From Chinchilla lanigera (Eukaryota > Chordata > Mammalia > Rodentia > Chinchillidae), in assembly GCF_000276665.1 (NCBI RefSeq), contig NW_004955475.1:2922580-2986579 (forward strand): a DNA stretch of 64,000 nucleotides, read 5' to 3'. The position numbers were made by a program, and so were the translations under genes. Of this stretch, positions 48,061 to 59,844 are shown piece after piece (position 1 is the first letter of the stretch; each line of letters opens with the position of its first letter). The notes under the pieces were generated by a model. The model was not told where the DNA came from. It ran no database searches and was given only the letters and a program-made list of their open reading frames with translations.

Positions 48061-49400
48061 TTGCTCTGATATCTATAATTTTCTTTCTTGTTCAGGCTTT
48101 GCATTTTGATTGTCTTTGTTTTTCTATGACACTGAGATGCATCATCAGGTCATTTATTTGTGTTTTATCTGTTTTTTTTTTTTTTATGTGTGCATTCACA
48201 GCTGTGCATTTCCTTATTAGATCTTCCTTTAATTTGTCCTATAAATTCTGTTATGATTTCCCCAGATTACCATTTAATATTAGGAACTGCTTTATTTCTT
48301 CCTGGAGTTTATCTGTAACCCACTGAGTGTTAAGACAGTGTTGTTTAATTTCTATGTGTTTGCATAATTTTTGTGGTTTCTCTTGCCATTGATTTCTAGT
48401 TTCATTGTACTATGATCTGATTATATACATGGTATAATTTTCTTTTGAACTTATTGAAGCATGCTTTAACGGCTAGCAAGTGGTCTGTTGTAAAGAGTGT
48501 TCCATGTACTGCTGAGAAGAATGTATATTCTGTTATTGGTGGGTTGAACATTCTGTAGATATCTATTTTATCCCTTGGTTGAGAAGTTTTGCTACATTCT
48601 GTACTTCTTCGTAGATTTTTTTTCCCAGTTCGTCTGTCCATTTGTGACAGTGGCATGGTGAGGTCTCCCTGCATAATTGTGTTGCTGTGTATCTGATCTT
48701 TTATTTCCATTAGCGCTTGTTTTATGAAATTGTCTGTCACAATTCAGTATATATATGTTAATAATTATTATCGCTTCCTTTTGAATTGTTCCCTTAACAA
48801 ACATGTGGCGACCTTTGAATCTTCTAATCAGTTTTATCTTGAAGTTCTCTTTGCCTGAAAATAGGATAGCTACTTCTGCTTGTTTTCAGGTTCCGTGTCA
48901 TGGGACATTTTTTCCTCCTTTAGTTTTTAACCTATGAATTTCTTTTTGAGTTAAATATGCTTCATGTATACAGCACATCATTAAGTTTTGTTTCTTTATT
49001 CATTTTACCAATATGTTTTTGGATTGTGGGATTAAGACCATTCATACTGAATGTTACTGAAATTTTTTGACTTATTTTTGTCATTTCATTATTTTTGTGT
49101 TGTTGATTTTCTTTCTTTTCCTCATACTTAACTCCTCATTCTACCTCATGATTTTCCAATATCATTTTTTCACCTTCAGATTCTTTACTTTTTGTCAAAT
49201 TGCTCCTTTAAATCTTATACTGTATTACTGCATTCTTTAAACTGTTTGTATGCAACAACTTAGAAGTCACTGTTAATTTTAAATAGCAATTTTGAATTCT
49301 TTGTGTAGCATTTTATCACTATATGTGTTTCTTTGTTGAGATTTTTGAATCTGTTAGGTTGGATAGCTATCTACTTTTGCTTGACATTGTCTTATTTGTC

Positions 49401-49476
49401 AGTTCAAGGCCAGCCTGGGCTATATAGTGAATTCAAGGGCAGTCCAAACTATACAGTGAGATCTTGTCTGAAAAAA
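49401..49476 (+). mobile_element. B1-type SINE, 3' half
   Basis: AGTTCAAGGCCAGCCTGGGC, ATAGTGAATTCAAGGGCAG and GTGAGATCTTGTCTGAAAAA form the right half of a B1. Confidence 0.8.
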
Positions 49477-50729
49477 ATTGAGTACAAAATTTCTTCCATT
49501 CTGAAATGGTTTGGTGAGTAATTTTTCTTTGCAGAACCTTTATTATTGGAATCCACTAAGTAAGGGTGGGTTGTCGTGAGAAGCAAGTGGGACCTGTTGG
49601 ATTTCCATAACAATTTCACAGACTGTTGTTTTGTTAGTGCTGAGCCTTGTCCCTTCTTTCTCTGCTGGCAAGACTAGTCAATGGTATGTTGTCCATCTCA
49701 GGGTTCCATTAAGTTCAGAGTCTTTGTGTTTATTTGTTCTTCTGTGCTCTCTGAGCCACTGTAATCCCCAGCTAGTTTTGCACATTGTGGATCACTGAGG
49801 TGCTACAGTTGCTGCAGAGGGCCTCCTGTCAATCCCCTCAGGGACATGGCAAAGGTCCAGGCCAAGGCAAATCCCCGAACATGTTTTTACTGATGGAGAA
49901 AATAAACAGACTACTGAGATTTTTGCTGGAGGTGGATAATTAGGGAAAACAAGGAATCCACTGAGTTCCATCTCCAGTACTTTCATATCTTGCCCCCTCA
50001 GAAATTCACACGTCATAGCCTAATTTCTCAATACACAGAGGGTGATGCTGCTGACCATTTTGCCCTCCATACCATGAGTTTCTTGCTACTTAAACTTTTC
50101 AGAGCTTCTGTGACTAATTCTTCCCCTCTTTGATTGCTTCTTACAGCTTCCTCCCACCAAGTCTCTGCATCAGAGTGTCTCCTGGGACCCTGATGCATGA
50201 TTTTTGTATGACATCTGATTCTCAGAGTAGCTCACTTTGAAACACTAATCCTCTCTGAAAATGGCTCCTGGTTTTACCACTCTAGGGTATGGCAAGTGCT
50301 GCCATGGATTTCTTTTTAAAAGCTATTTCACCATGTCAGTGAAATCACTTTCAGGTTACAGACCAATTATTTCTTTGCTCTATATTACCTTTCTGTTTCT
50401 CTATGATTTTTAGCTTTCATGTTACTTGTTGGTTGATTCCCACAGATCTTATATTTTTTCAACTTGATAGGTAGTTGTTTTCTATGTGTTTCCATTTCAG
50501 GTCATGAAAAGGCTGTAAACTGCAACTTGTACATATTTTGCCAACTACCACTCAGGTGTAGTCTCTTTTCTTGTATAAACTTGCTTACAGAAGATAGCAG
50601 TAAAACCCAGAAAATGCTTGTTATAGACTAAATTTATTTAGTTATAACAGGCACATTTGAAAGTAATATATACAGGAAAAAATGTGATGCTATTCTTTGA
50701 GGAAGTTACTATTAAAACACTAAAGCCCA

Positions 50730-50827
50730 GGGGCTGGAGATTTAACTCAGCGGCACAGCACCTGCCTGGCAAGCGCGAGGTCCTGAGTTCGATTCCTAGT
50801 ACCGAGAAAACAAACAAACAAACAAAA
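50730..50827 (+). mobile_element. ID-type SINE, forward, with target-site duplication
   Basis: The body starts GGGGCTGGAGATTTAACTCA (A box) and has GAGTTCGATTCC (B box) and a (AAAC)n tail. AAAACACTAAAGCCCA (50714-50729) and AAAACACTAAAGCGCA (50828-50843) flank it. It is the only near-complete forward copy here and gives the family's 5' end. It is derived from a tRNA-like Pol III gene. Confidence 0.95.
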
Positions 50828-51223
50828 AAAACACTAAAGCGCAAAACATCTAACCTTCTAACATACCTATCAAAGTCATGTGATGATGGTAGGCTAGATA
50901 AGTGGTAAAACCCTATTGCATAAATGATTTTTTTAAAGACTTGACAGATAACAAGGCAGACTTAGTCTACAAAGACAACTGCAATTGTCTTGTTGGAGCA
51001 AGTCTTTATAGCATCATATCCTATCAAGGCAGTATGAATACTTTCTATGTTCTTTAGTTTATATACTTTCATCAGTGTCAGTTTTGAATATTCATAAGTA
51101 ATATATTTGCAGTAAAATGTATAACTGCAAATCAAGTATCAGCTAAGCAAAAGACCTTGAGCTAATAGTGTTACTTTAGCTAGCACTCAGCATCTTGGAA
51201 ATCGCCTTTGTATTGCAAAAGAG

Positions 51224-51607
51224 TGTGTTAGGGTTTGTATCTGGCTGTTTCCCCAAAGCCTCATGCAGTCATGGGTGCAGGCCTCTCCAGTTTATGATTG
51301 ATTCATGGTCCAATGCCGGGATTATGGGTGTGAGTGCTACACCCACCCTGGGGCAGGTAGCCTGCATACAGTGTAAGGGAGGGAAAGCGGCTTGCTCACT
51401 TGCTCCTCTCCTTTTGCTCTTCTTTCTTTTGCTGTTTTCCACCACCATGAACTGTTGCCATGTTGCCCCTGCCATGTGCCACTCTGCCTTAGAGCCAGGC
51501 AAGTATGGACTGAAACCTCCACAAACTATGAGCTAAATAAACCTTTCCTTCCTTAATTTGGACGTCAGGTATTTTGTCTCAGCAATGAGGGATAAATAAC
51601 TAAAGCA
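51224..51607 (+). mobile_element. MaLR-type solo LTR
   Basis: Starts TGTGTTAGGGTTTGTATCTG, contains GCTAAATAAACC (poly-A signal) near 51532 and ends TCTCAGCAATGAGGGATAAA...AAGCA. About 384 bp. The ORFs across it are chance. Confidence 0.8.
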
Positions 51608-53039
51608 GTAAGGTTACCAAAAAAAGTCTCCACTTTATGATTACAATTCAGAGCTTCTACTTTTTAGGATTTTGGCTCTAAAAAGCATAGAGTACAGAAA
51701 GTCCCTAAAAATTAGTGAAATGTATCTTTCTTGTACATTAGCACATTGTACTGCTACATCTGCACCCACACTTTACATTCTTATAGAAAATAATACTATA
51801 CCTATTTTTTGCTATTTTACCTCCATTTCTCTGTGTCATTGACAACTATGACAAAGAGACTATGTAAACACATTTCCTACTTTTCCTTTGAGATTACTTG
51901 GATTCTACTTCTTTAATCAGGGAATGGGGCTAGTAGGCAAAGAGACAAGAGGAAAATGTGAGTTTAAATTGATTTGAAGGATTCAGAGGACAGGGACTTT
52001 TAGGTTGAGAAAATCTATTCTTGACATTTTCTGTCTTCTCCCATCACCCCACACCCTCCCTTGCCAATAGGACTATGCTTACTCTGCCTCCACAGATAGG
52101 TTTAATTTGCTTATGAGGGATGAATTACATTAGAAGTATGAAATAATAGGAAAAATTACAAAAATAATGTCCTGGGAGAGAATATTGAATCATTATTTGG
52201 ACCTCATACAATACCTGAGCTAGGATGGGGACTGGCAAATCAAGAAAAACAGTATCTCTGTGTTTGAAGGAACAAACAAGGTAGATGGATTTTTGTCTAA
52301 ATTCTGAAGATAAAGCCTGAATGCTGGTTTGGTGCCTTTACTTATCTCCATTATGCTGTGAGAGTTTTGTAATTAACTCAGAGCAAGAAGATACTCCCTC
52401 TCCATATCATCCCTCTCTGAGTTCAAGACCTTATTATCTCTCACCTCAATTTTAAAAATGTAATTATAACCACATAGTATTATAACACATTTAATTTAAC
52501 AATTCTTTAGTATCATCCATTCCATATCAATATTTTTTCTAAATATCTCATAAATATCTCACCAAGATCTTCTCTAAATCACTTCCTTGCTGGTGCCTTT
52601 AAATTTAGGCTTACTCCTCTTTCCCTCTGCCTTCACTGAAGAATTAGTTATATCACATAAAAATAGTTGGATCTTCTCACTGCACTCTTCAAATAATCAT
52701 CTTTTACCACTCAGCCTTTCCTTAAAACCCACCTTCTCTCATCTTCCAAATATGTGAAGCTAAAAGATGTTTCTATTGTATGTGATGGAAGAATTTCTGA
52801 ATATCTCACAATTTAAAGCTACCATAACTCAAATATCATTCTGATAGAAAATGGAGGCCTGTTCTGCTTATTGGCTAAAGTAGTACTGCCATCTTGAAGG
52901 CCATCTTCAAGATCCAAAGTATTGGCATCAAAGTTTAAAATATCTTTGACAGTTGAATTCACAGAATTCTTAGAAACCTTTTAATTAGATTGTGACTCTA
53001 CATTATTTTATGAATTACATATACAGTAGTCATTTACTG

Positions 53040-53795
53040 GTATTTTAAAATTTTGTTTAAACTGACATATAAACAAAAATTGTACATCCTAGTAGGGTAC
53101 TACATGATGTTTCAGTACATTTATATACTGAATAATATTCAAATCAAGTTAAATATACCCATTTCCTCGTTTATCATTTCTGCATGGTGAAAACTTTCAA
53201 AATCTTTCTTCCAGTTTTTGAAACATGGAGTGCATTATTGTTGGATCCTACAGCTTTCTGTTCCTGTTTAATTGTAACTTAGTACCCATTGACCAAACTT
53301 CCCCATTCCTTAGCCCTACCACTGTCCCTAATCTTTGGTAGCTACAATCCTTCTCTCTTCTATGAGATCACTTCTTTTATTTGGTCTTTTTTTTTTGGCA
53401 ACAGGAATTAAACTCAGGGCCTTGTACTTGCTAGGCAGGTGCTGCACTGCTGAGCTACATCTCCAGCTAAGATCAATATTTTTAGATGCCACTTATGAGT
53501 GATGACATGTAGTACTTGTTTTCCTATACCTGGTTGTTTCTGTTACTATAATGGCTTCTGGTTCCATCCATATTGACACAAATGACAGAATTTTATTATT
53601 TTACATGGCTGAATATATATATATATACACGTAATATTTTTTATTCATCACTTGATGGACACTTAGCTATTTCCATTTCTTGTCTATTATGCATAGCTGC
53701 CGAAAGGAACATGGGAGTGGAGATATCGCTATGACATACTGCTTTCTTTTTCTTTGGATATATGCCCAGTACTAAGGAGTTGTATTTTTTAAATC
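53040..53795 (-). mobile_element. Older L1 (L1M-like) 3'UTR and ORF2 end
   Basis: AAACTGACATATAAACAAAA, GGGTACTACATGATGTTTCA and the pyrimidine-rich AGCCCTACCACTGTCCCTAA stretch resemble the 3'UTR of ancient L1M families. ORF2 C-terminal sequence follows at 53590-53795. An ID SINE sits at 53387-53469. Confidence 0.7.
53387..53469 (-). mobile_element. ID-type SINE, diverged
   Basis: A T run, then GCAACAGGAATTAAACTCAG and GCTGAGCTACATCTCCAGC. No clear target duplication. Confidence 0.8.
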
Positions 53796-54437
53796 TCTCA
53801 CAATTTAGAATTTTCACGGTTTGATTTTGAAGTAACTCAACTAAATATTGCATCATTATTCTCTACCCATATTTTCTATTGTTATATCTCTGCAAGTAGA
53901 AATTTCTTTCTTACCTTTTCTCTGCCTGGAGAAATCTCATTAATTCTTTAAGACTAATTTAAAATGCTACTTCCTCCTTGAAACCATGCCTGTCTAGATG
54001 GAATGATTCATTCTCTTTTTCTAAAGAACCTCCTTTGTATGTCACATCACATATTACAGTATGACTTGAAAGCTACTTAAAGTATTCTATTGTTAATATG
54101 TCAGCGTGTAATTCTTTGCTGTACTTTATGTGTGCTGTCAATATGCTCGGCACAATGATTACAGAGAATGCTCAGAAAATGTTGACTTTAATTAATACTA
54201 AAGGCTATTGTGAGAAATAAATGAATTGCTTTTTATCAATTGCCTGGAACAGTGCCCGTACTATTTCCCTTCCCCTTTTTTCTTTAGTGTATTATCTCAT
54301 TCTTCCAATACAGTGTATTGTTTTCATGAGGAAAAAAAACTGATTTATTGATTTATATTTTACATATTGCTTTAGGGTAGTAACAGTTGTTGTTTTTGCT
54401 TGTCTTTTTTTTTCTTTTTTTTTTTTACTTATTTTAG

Positions 54438-55002
54438 GTCACTGGCACTATTCACACCAGAGAGACCTCTGAGCCAACAGACAGAAATAATATTGTGTCT
54501 CCACCACTCCTGGATGATAGCCCTATGGAGAACCCAGCACTGTTTAACGACATCAAGATTGAGCCCCCAGAAGAACTTCTAGATAATGATTTCAGCCTGC
54601 CCCAGGTGGAACCAGTTGATCTCTCCTTGCACAAGCCGAAAGCTCCTCTCCAGCCTGCTAGCATGCTTCAAGCTCCCATATATCCTCCCAAACCACAGTC
54701 TTGTCCCCAGGCCCCTGTGGTATCCACTTCATCATCTGACATGAGCACTCCAGCTAGCATTTCTACTGTTCTTGCTCCAAATTCTATTCTTTCCACCTCT
54801 CAGGGAACTGGTGGCCAACAGATCTTACATGTGATACACACTATCCCCTCGGTTGGTCTTCCGAATAAGATAGGTGGACTGAAGGCCATACCAGTCGTGG
54901 TGCAGTCTCTACCCATGGTGTATACCAGTTTGCCTGCAGATGGGAGCCCTGCAACCATTACAGTTCCACTTATTGGAGGAGATGGCAAAAATGCTGGATC
55001 AG
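54438..55002 (+). CDS. KLF8: KLF8 second coding exon: repression domain with CtBP and SUMO motifs
   Basis: The exon is 565 bp, open throughout, with a TTTTAG acceptor and a GTAAGC donor (55003). It supplies residues 25-212 counted from the Met at 34983 and ends in phase 1 (one base of a split codon), as expected before the Val codon that follows N-A-G-S in KLF8. Visible motifs are I-K-I-E at residues 63-66 (54552-54563), the psi-K-x-E site whose Lys corresponds to human K67 with the three-residue N-terminal offset, and P-V-D-L-S at 83-87 (54612-54626), the CtBP corepressor motif shared by KLF3, KLF8 and KLF12. A Pro/Ser/Thr-rich segment and a conserved block with I-L-H-V-I-H-T-I-P-S and P-M-V-Y-T follow. 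The match to KLF8 is close in the P-M-E-N-P-A-L-F-N-D region and weaker in the first 20 residues. The frame is intact, so this is a functional exon rather than a retrocopy. The C-terminal zinc-finger exons are outside the window. Confidence 0.95.
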
Positions 55003-55389
55003 GTAAGCATCAATATTTCTTCTTTCTTGAACTGTACTCATCATTCTAAGCTGTTTATAAGCAGTCTCACCTCTTGTCTCTTTTCACTTCCATCCAATTA
55101 TTCTTCATACTCTTTTGAGAGTAATCTTGTACACTGATTTGTTTCCAGTTTCTTTAATGCATAATAATGTACAATTAGTCCCTCTTGCTTAGATTATGCT
55201 TCGACAAAGGCATGCATATCCATGAGGGATATATTATGTATATTCCTAGAAGCTTTATACTATTTGATAGTAAATAATATAAAGCATTATGTATTTAAAA
55301 TATGACTTCAATATAGAGAAAAATGCAAAATTTACATAACCTTTTAAGATAAATCACAAACTTTGAAAATCGTTAAAATTTATTAGGGA

Positions 55390-55690
55390 AACCACCTGGG
55401 AATTTTCTTCTTTTGTTTCCTTTTTACTAGCATATGTTTGGGACACATAATTACAATTATCTTGTAGAATTGGTCCATATACATATTGCACCCTAATAAT
55501 ATTTAATTCCCTTTTCCTTCCCCACCCTTCCATCTCCACCCATTCCTGATACCCTTCTCATCTCCACAAGTCTTCCTCCCTGTTTCTAAGCATCTATCTT
55601 TTATTTTTCACTTTAAATTTTTTATATTTTTGGTTTCTGACATAAGGTAAGCTATGTAATATTTAATCTTCTGTCTGATTTATTTTTTTT
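55390..55690 (-). mobile_element. L1 3'UTR fragment
   Basis: GGTCCATATACATATTGCAC, the CCTTCCCCACCCTTCCATCT pyrimidine tract and GACATAAGGTAAGCTATG correspond to the minus-strand L1 3'UTRs at 39085 and 42575. Confidence 0.7.
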
Positions 55691-55704
55691 GGATTGTGGT
55701 CTCT

Positions 55705-57105
55705 TGTTTAAATCTAGAATGTTCCCCTATAGACTGATGTGTTCAGAAATGGGCTTTTGAAGGGTGATTGGGTCACAGGGCCACTATTGCCAGTTTGCTC
55801 TTGGAAAGTGAAGCCTCTTTGGAAGAGGCAGGCCACTGGAGTTGTAACCTGGAAGGATACGTCTCCTTCCCGGGCTCCTTTCCTCTTTCTTGAGATTTTG
55901 GCTGCCATGGAATGAGCAGCTGTCCCACACTCAGGCCCTTTTGCCTTGATGTTTGACATGGAGACAACTGACCATGGAATGAAAATGTAAGCAACGATAA
56001 TCCTCTCTTCCTTCAAGTTGTCAGTGTTGGGTTTTGTATCTCAGCAATGAGAACAGTGACTAAGACAGATTTTGGTGTCAGAAAGGGGTCACTGCTGTAA
56101 CTGTACCTGACCATGTGGTTTAGTGGCCTTCAAAAAGGATTTGTGGGAGAAGTTTAAAAAGGTTTGGAAATGCCTGCGAGAGAAAGCCTAGAATGTTATA
56201 GGACAAGCTTGGTGGGAGATTTTGGTCAGAGTTTTAGAACTCAAAATGCTGACAGAAATAAAGATAGTAATGGCCAGGTTCAAGAGGATGCAGTTGGGAA
56301 CGAAAACTGTTGTCTCCGTTTTGCCCATGTCTGAGAATTTGCAGGAGACTGAGACTCAGGCTGGTTGACTAATTTATCTGGGGGAGAAAATTGCAAGGCA
56401 CCCCAAAGTTCAGACTATGACCTAGGTACTGCTGGTAGCTTTTAGCAAGATCTGTGTTGAGAATGAAGAGAAAAGACAGGGCCCAAGGATACACAGAATT
56501 TGCAGTTTTGTCAGAGAGCACACACATAAAAAGTTAGGGCTAAAGAGAGTATGGTTATCTAAAAGATTAACACTAAAAAGGAGTGAAATACCTTTAATGA
56601 AGAAAATAGGAAGGATAGTTTGAGGGCACCTCAGGAATCAACAAGACCTCTCTTTGCAAGTTCAAAGGTACTAAACTGAAAGACTTTGCTTTAAGAAGGG
56701 AGTCCCAGGGAGCTCAGTTCATTTATGTCCAATTAAGAAACAGTTTCCTAGAGATCAGCCATTCAGGCACTCAGATACCGCTGCAGCCATAATCTAAGCA
56801 TAGCTAGAATGCCTTGACATTGATCATGCAGAGCTGGCTTTATGTGCTTGCAGAGTGTAAGAGTTGTGGTACAGGGGGGCTTTCATACAGATTTCAGAAG
56901 CAGACCTGGAATTCCAGTGTGTCTCTGAGAGGCAGTACATGAAATGGTGAGAATGAAGCCAAAAGTGCAGTAGAGACTCCAGGAAGTTACATATGCCAGA
57001 AACATGAAGTGTTGCTGAAGAAAGCATCAGAGAGGAAGGAAAGCCATGAGACCCACACAGTGCAATGTCTGGGGACAAGACTGGCAAGCCCTTAGCAGCT
57101 TATAT
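55705..57105 (+). mobile_element. MaLR retroelement, left part (5' LTR and internal region)
   Basis: 5' LTR 55705-56067 ends AACAGTGACTAAGACA. The internal region opens ATTTTGGTGTCAG and contains GACCATGTGGTTTAGTGGCC, TTTTGGTCAGAGTTTTAGAA and other phrases shared with 31781-32950. It stops being alignable near 57105, where the piggyBac-bearing insert begins. The continuation is at 59845-60481. Confidence 0.75.
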
Positions 57106-58141
57106 GTTCCCACAACTTGCACTACATGCTAGACATTAACTATAAGATTTAAGAGCATAACACATATTTTGTCAGAGAGGCCCATAAACGTGAATATATC
57201 AGATCCATGTTTAAACTTTAAAATGTCTATTGATGAATTATCAATTTTAATTCTGAGTTATAGTAAACAATGAATGCTTAACAAGAAAAATCACAAAAGT
57301 AAAATTATTGCATTTTCATATTTATCGAGTGTTTATTAAAAAAGTATCAAAATTTTCAACATCAACTTTTTTTGCATGCAAAATCTAAAAATGAACAACG
57401 GAAATAAAGTCCTGTGTAAAGTACAGTGAAAATACCAGTAGCACTCTATAAAATAACCTTTACTTCAATTATCATACCTAAGGCAGCTCTACACATGACA
57501 GAAGCATTTTCCATACACATTTATTGCTTACACTGACAACACATGTTTTGCTTTCCTGACCTTTTTGTAAGACATACTTGACGTCTCACTGGTCTTGCTA
57601 TTTGTCAGGAGGTTTTTATTATGTTATTCAATGTGTAATTAACAGGAACATAAAATATAAATAAAAGAAAATATTAAATTCTTATATGTATTTTGCATTC
57701 AGGGTAAACATCAACAATTTCACATCAGCTGTGTAATTGCTTATGAAACCTAGTAGATAATATTCAGAAATAAATAAAAGCCTATGTGAGCTACAATGTA
57801 AACTCAAACAAGTCTACCACAGAAATTTTTCCTTCAACAGAAATTTTTGCTTGGGTGAAGACACCCAAGACAGTCTTCATACATGGCAACTGCCTGTTCT
57901 CCATGCACACATCTCACATAAAATGACAGCAATGTACTTAGCTTTCCTTTCCTATGTGGTGGGCCATTCTTGCTGCCTCTCTTGTTTTCCTGTTTGTTAG
58001 GAATTTCTTAGTAGGTTGTACAAAATGCATTCAGGAGGGAAATAAGATATCAATAAAATAAAATATCAAATATTTAATCAGTAATTAAATAATTCATAAA
58101 TATCAAATATTAATACACATCATGGTAAAAGTTTGATATCA

Positions 58142-58591
58142 CTATACTAGTTTATAGTTTTTTGCCATATACAAGGCTGTGTAAATCTTTCTGAAATCCA
58201 AAGATGTACTACAAAATTCTCTATTTTGATATTGGAATATTTTCTTTGGAATTTCTGCTTTGTTCCTGCATATAACTCCTGCACTGATCATCTTCTGCTC
58301 TGTTAGCAACTGTGACATTGATTGAAAATTGGTAACACAATTGTCAAATGTCACATTCTGATTAGTATGGAGGATGGGAGCAACAAATCTGTTCACAGCA
58401 TCATTTGGTTTATTACTATATGAATAAGGACCTGGTGGCTGAGTTCCAGGATAAATGTCTAAATGGAAAGCATAATAAGTCTTTGCATCTACAAGGGCAT
58501 AAATTTTTATGCCACATTTTGGCCCAACACTTTTTAATAAGTCTTTTAAATTCCTGCAATTACCATAAGAAATCTCTTCTAAGTATAGCAA
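58142..58591 (-). pseudogene. piggyBac transposase relic, catalytic-domain part
   Basis: An open stretch of 149 codons with family-typical phrases: L-K-S-V-G-P-K-C-G-I-K-I-Y-A-L-V-D-A-K-T, then Y-P-G-T-Q-P-P-G-P-Y, S-N-K-P-N-D-A-V-N-R, N-V-T-F-D-N and N-K-A-E-I-P-K. In piggyBac proteins the Asp of L-V-D-A and the Asp of T-F-D-N-x-(F/Y) are core catalytic residues. Here the residue after T-F-D-N is C, followed by V-T-N-F. The intact family protein is about 550-600 residues, so this is only a quarter of it; no start region is joined, and the upstream part is cut by an L1. It is probably a dead relic, although the frame is surprisingly clean. Confidence 0.75.
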
Positions 58592-58644
58592 ACTTACGAA
58601 TGCTTTCAGTTCAGCTAGTGAGGTGTCAAAATAAATCCATTTTT

Positions 58645-58995
58645 CTCTTTAATTAAGTTTATTGGTATGGTTTTTAGATATACATCAATATATTCATAAT
58701 AGGGAATTTATAACTGATTATGATATATTTGACATTGCATTGTCTCCTTGGTGTGAGAAACTGAATGAGTATATAAGGACCGAAATGTGCAATCGATAGT
58801 GTGAAATAGCAACAAATTGTTCAGAAGAAAAGGGAAACTATGGTGGGGGGAAGGGAAGAGGGAATAGTGCTGAAAAAAGATAAAGTGGAAACAAAGGTTT
58901 GTAAATAGGGAGGGGAACAGGAGTTGAAGGGAGGAGAGGGGATTGGGAATAAAACACGAATGCATACATTTCTGAATATGGCTATTGGTGTGTAC
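58645..58995 (+). mobile_element. L1 3'UTR fragment inside the piggyBac relic
   Basis: CATTGTCTCCTTGGTGTGAG, GAATGAGTATATAAGGACCG and AAATAGGGAGGGGAACAGGA match the plus-strand L1 3'UTRs at 5680-5720 and 23960-24300. The first 75 bases (from TTTAATTAAGTTTATTGGTA) look like the same 3' end inverted. Confidence 0.7.
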
Positions 58996-59289
58996 AGAAC
59001 CTTTTACTCGCATTTCAGCCTTTGTGTATTCCACTGCACCTTGTAACATTTCATCTGTTACAATTTGCAACACTGAATGGCAGTGCTGGCATTCTGCTAA
59101 ATACCTTTCACCCCTGCTGAGACCCTCACTGTATTTTTAGACCTAGTTCTAACTGGATCATTTCATTTGGTGTTGTGGACATTTCACAACATTTTGACTA
59201 GTCAAATATGTACTCACATTCCTGTTTTATTTATCTTCTGAATCAGGAAGTTCTCTGTGCCCGTATTAATTGATTCTTGCTCCATTTCA

Positions 59290-59480
59290 CTGTCATAAGA
59301 ACTTTGGCTCATATGGCCAACATCAAAGTCATTACCATCACTATTACCACCACCACTACCATCATCATCATCATCTTCATCCACCCATACCTCTCTCCTG
59401 TTATAAAAGCATGCATTTTGCCATAATGGATCATCTTCATCATCAATGCGTGAGTCATCTGATGACTGACTTTTTACCTT
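59290..59480 (-). pseudogene. piggyBac transposase relic, acidic N-terminal part
   Basis: The minus strand encodes S-D-D-S-R-I-D-D-E-D-D-P-L-W and then E-D-D-D-D-D-G-S-G-G-G, the Asp/Glu-rich leader typical of piggyBac transposases. The run comes from a CAT/CAC trinucleotide repeat on the plus strand (59320-59385). Confidence 0.55.
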
Positions 59481-59844
59481 GTCAAAATTGAAAATCGTTT
59501 TTCATGTGTGCCAAATTGGGCTAAAGAAAAATCAAAAGAAAAAAAATTAAAACAAATCCTAGAGTGTTGTGGTTGTATTAAATCCTCTGTGATGCTCAGG
59601 TAAACTTACACTAAACCTGTTGGGTGGAGCACAATGCCAGTGAAAATCCTGGTTTGACATTTTTGCACACATGCACGCAATTTTCATCATACAGTGTAGA
59701 CAAACACAAAGATTGCTTTCTGTAGCCCTCAGGCAAAAGTAATGAGACATGCAGCCAGCTACTATTACACTAAAGTAAAAATTTACAGTACAAAATAAGG
59801 AATGTGTTCATGGAAGCCAGTGTTATGCTCTTTTACTAATATTT

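Larger units (their letters stand above)
45663..49390 (-). mobile_element. L1, RT and endonuclease regions, interrupted by Tigger and B1
   Basis: Minus-strand ORF2: the RT region flanks the Tigger, and the endonuclease domain is at 48402-48740 (K-I-D-I-Y-R-M-F-N-P; T-E-Y-T-F-F-S). Sequence upstream of ORF2's endonuclease reaches about 49390. It is not intact. Confidence 0.8.
35055..54437 (+). other. KLF8: KLF8 intron 2
   Basis: This 19.4-kb intron between the two recognised coding exons starts GTCAGT and ends in a T-rich tract plus TTTTAG. About half of it is the L1 pile-up at 39.1-49.4 kb. Stretches 35060-35300, 36010-36600, 37450-39080, 49480-50700, 51610-53030 and 53800-54400 show no gene and no repeat that I can name. 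Confidence 0.85.
57106..59844 (-). mobile_element. piggyBac-family DNA transposon relic inserted in MaLR
   Basis: Minus-strand relics of a piggyBac (DDE_Tnp_1_7) transposase are spread over this insert. An acidic N-terminal stretch at 59300-59475 is encoded by GAT/GAA repeats, and the catalytic-domain segment lies at 58142-58591. A plus-strand L1 3'UTR (58645-58995) interrupts them. A TTAA occurs at 57136-57139, but I could not pair it with a matching end at the right, so both boundaries are inferred from where the MaLR internal sequence breaks off and resumes. Confidence 0.6.

Noticed and set aside
48402..48740. 112-codon minus-strand ORF as a host gene
   Set aside because: It is L1 ORF2 endonuclease sequence (K-I-D-I-Y-R, T-E-Y-T-F-F-S).
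51195..51536. 113-codon ORF
   Set aside because: It lies across a solo MaLR LTR and has no match to any protein family I know.
54495..55049. Start of the KLF8 reading frame at 54495
   Set aside because: The codon there is GTG in the middle of an exon; the true frame enters from the acceptor at 54438.
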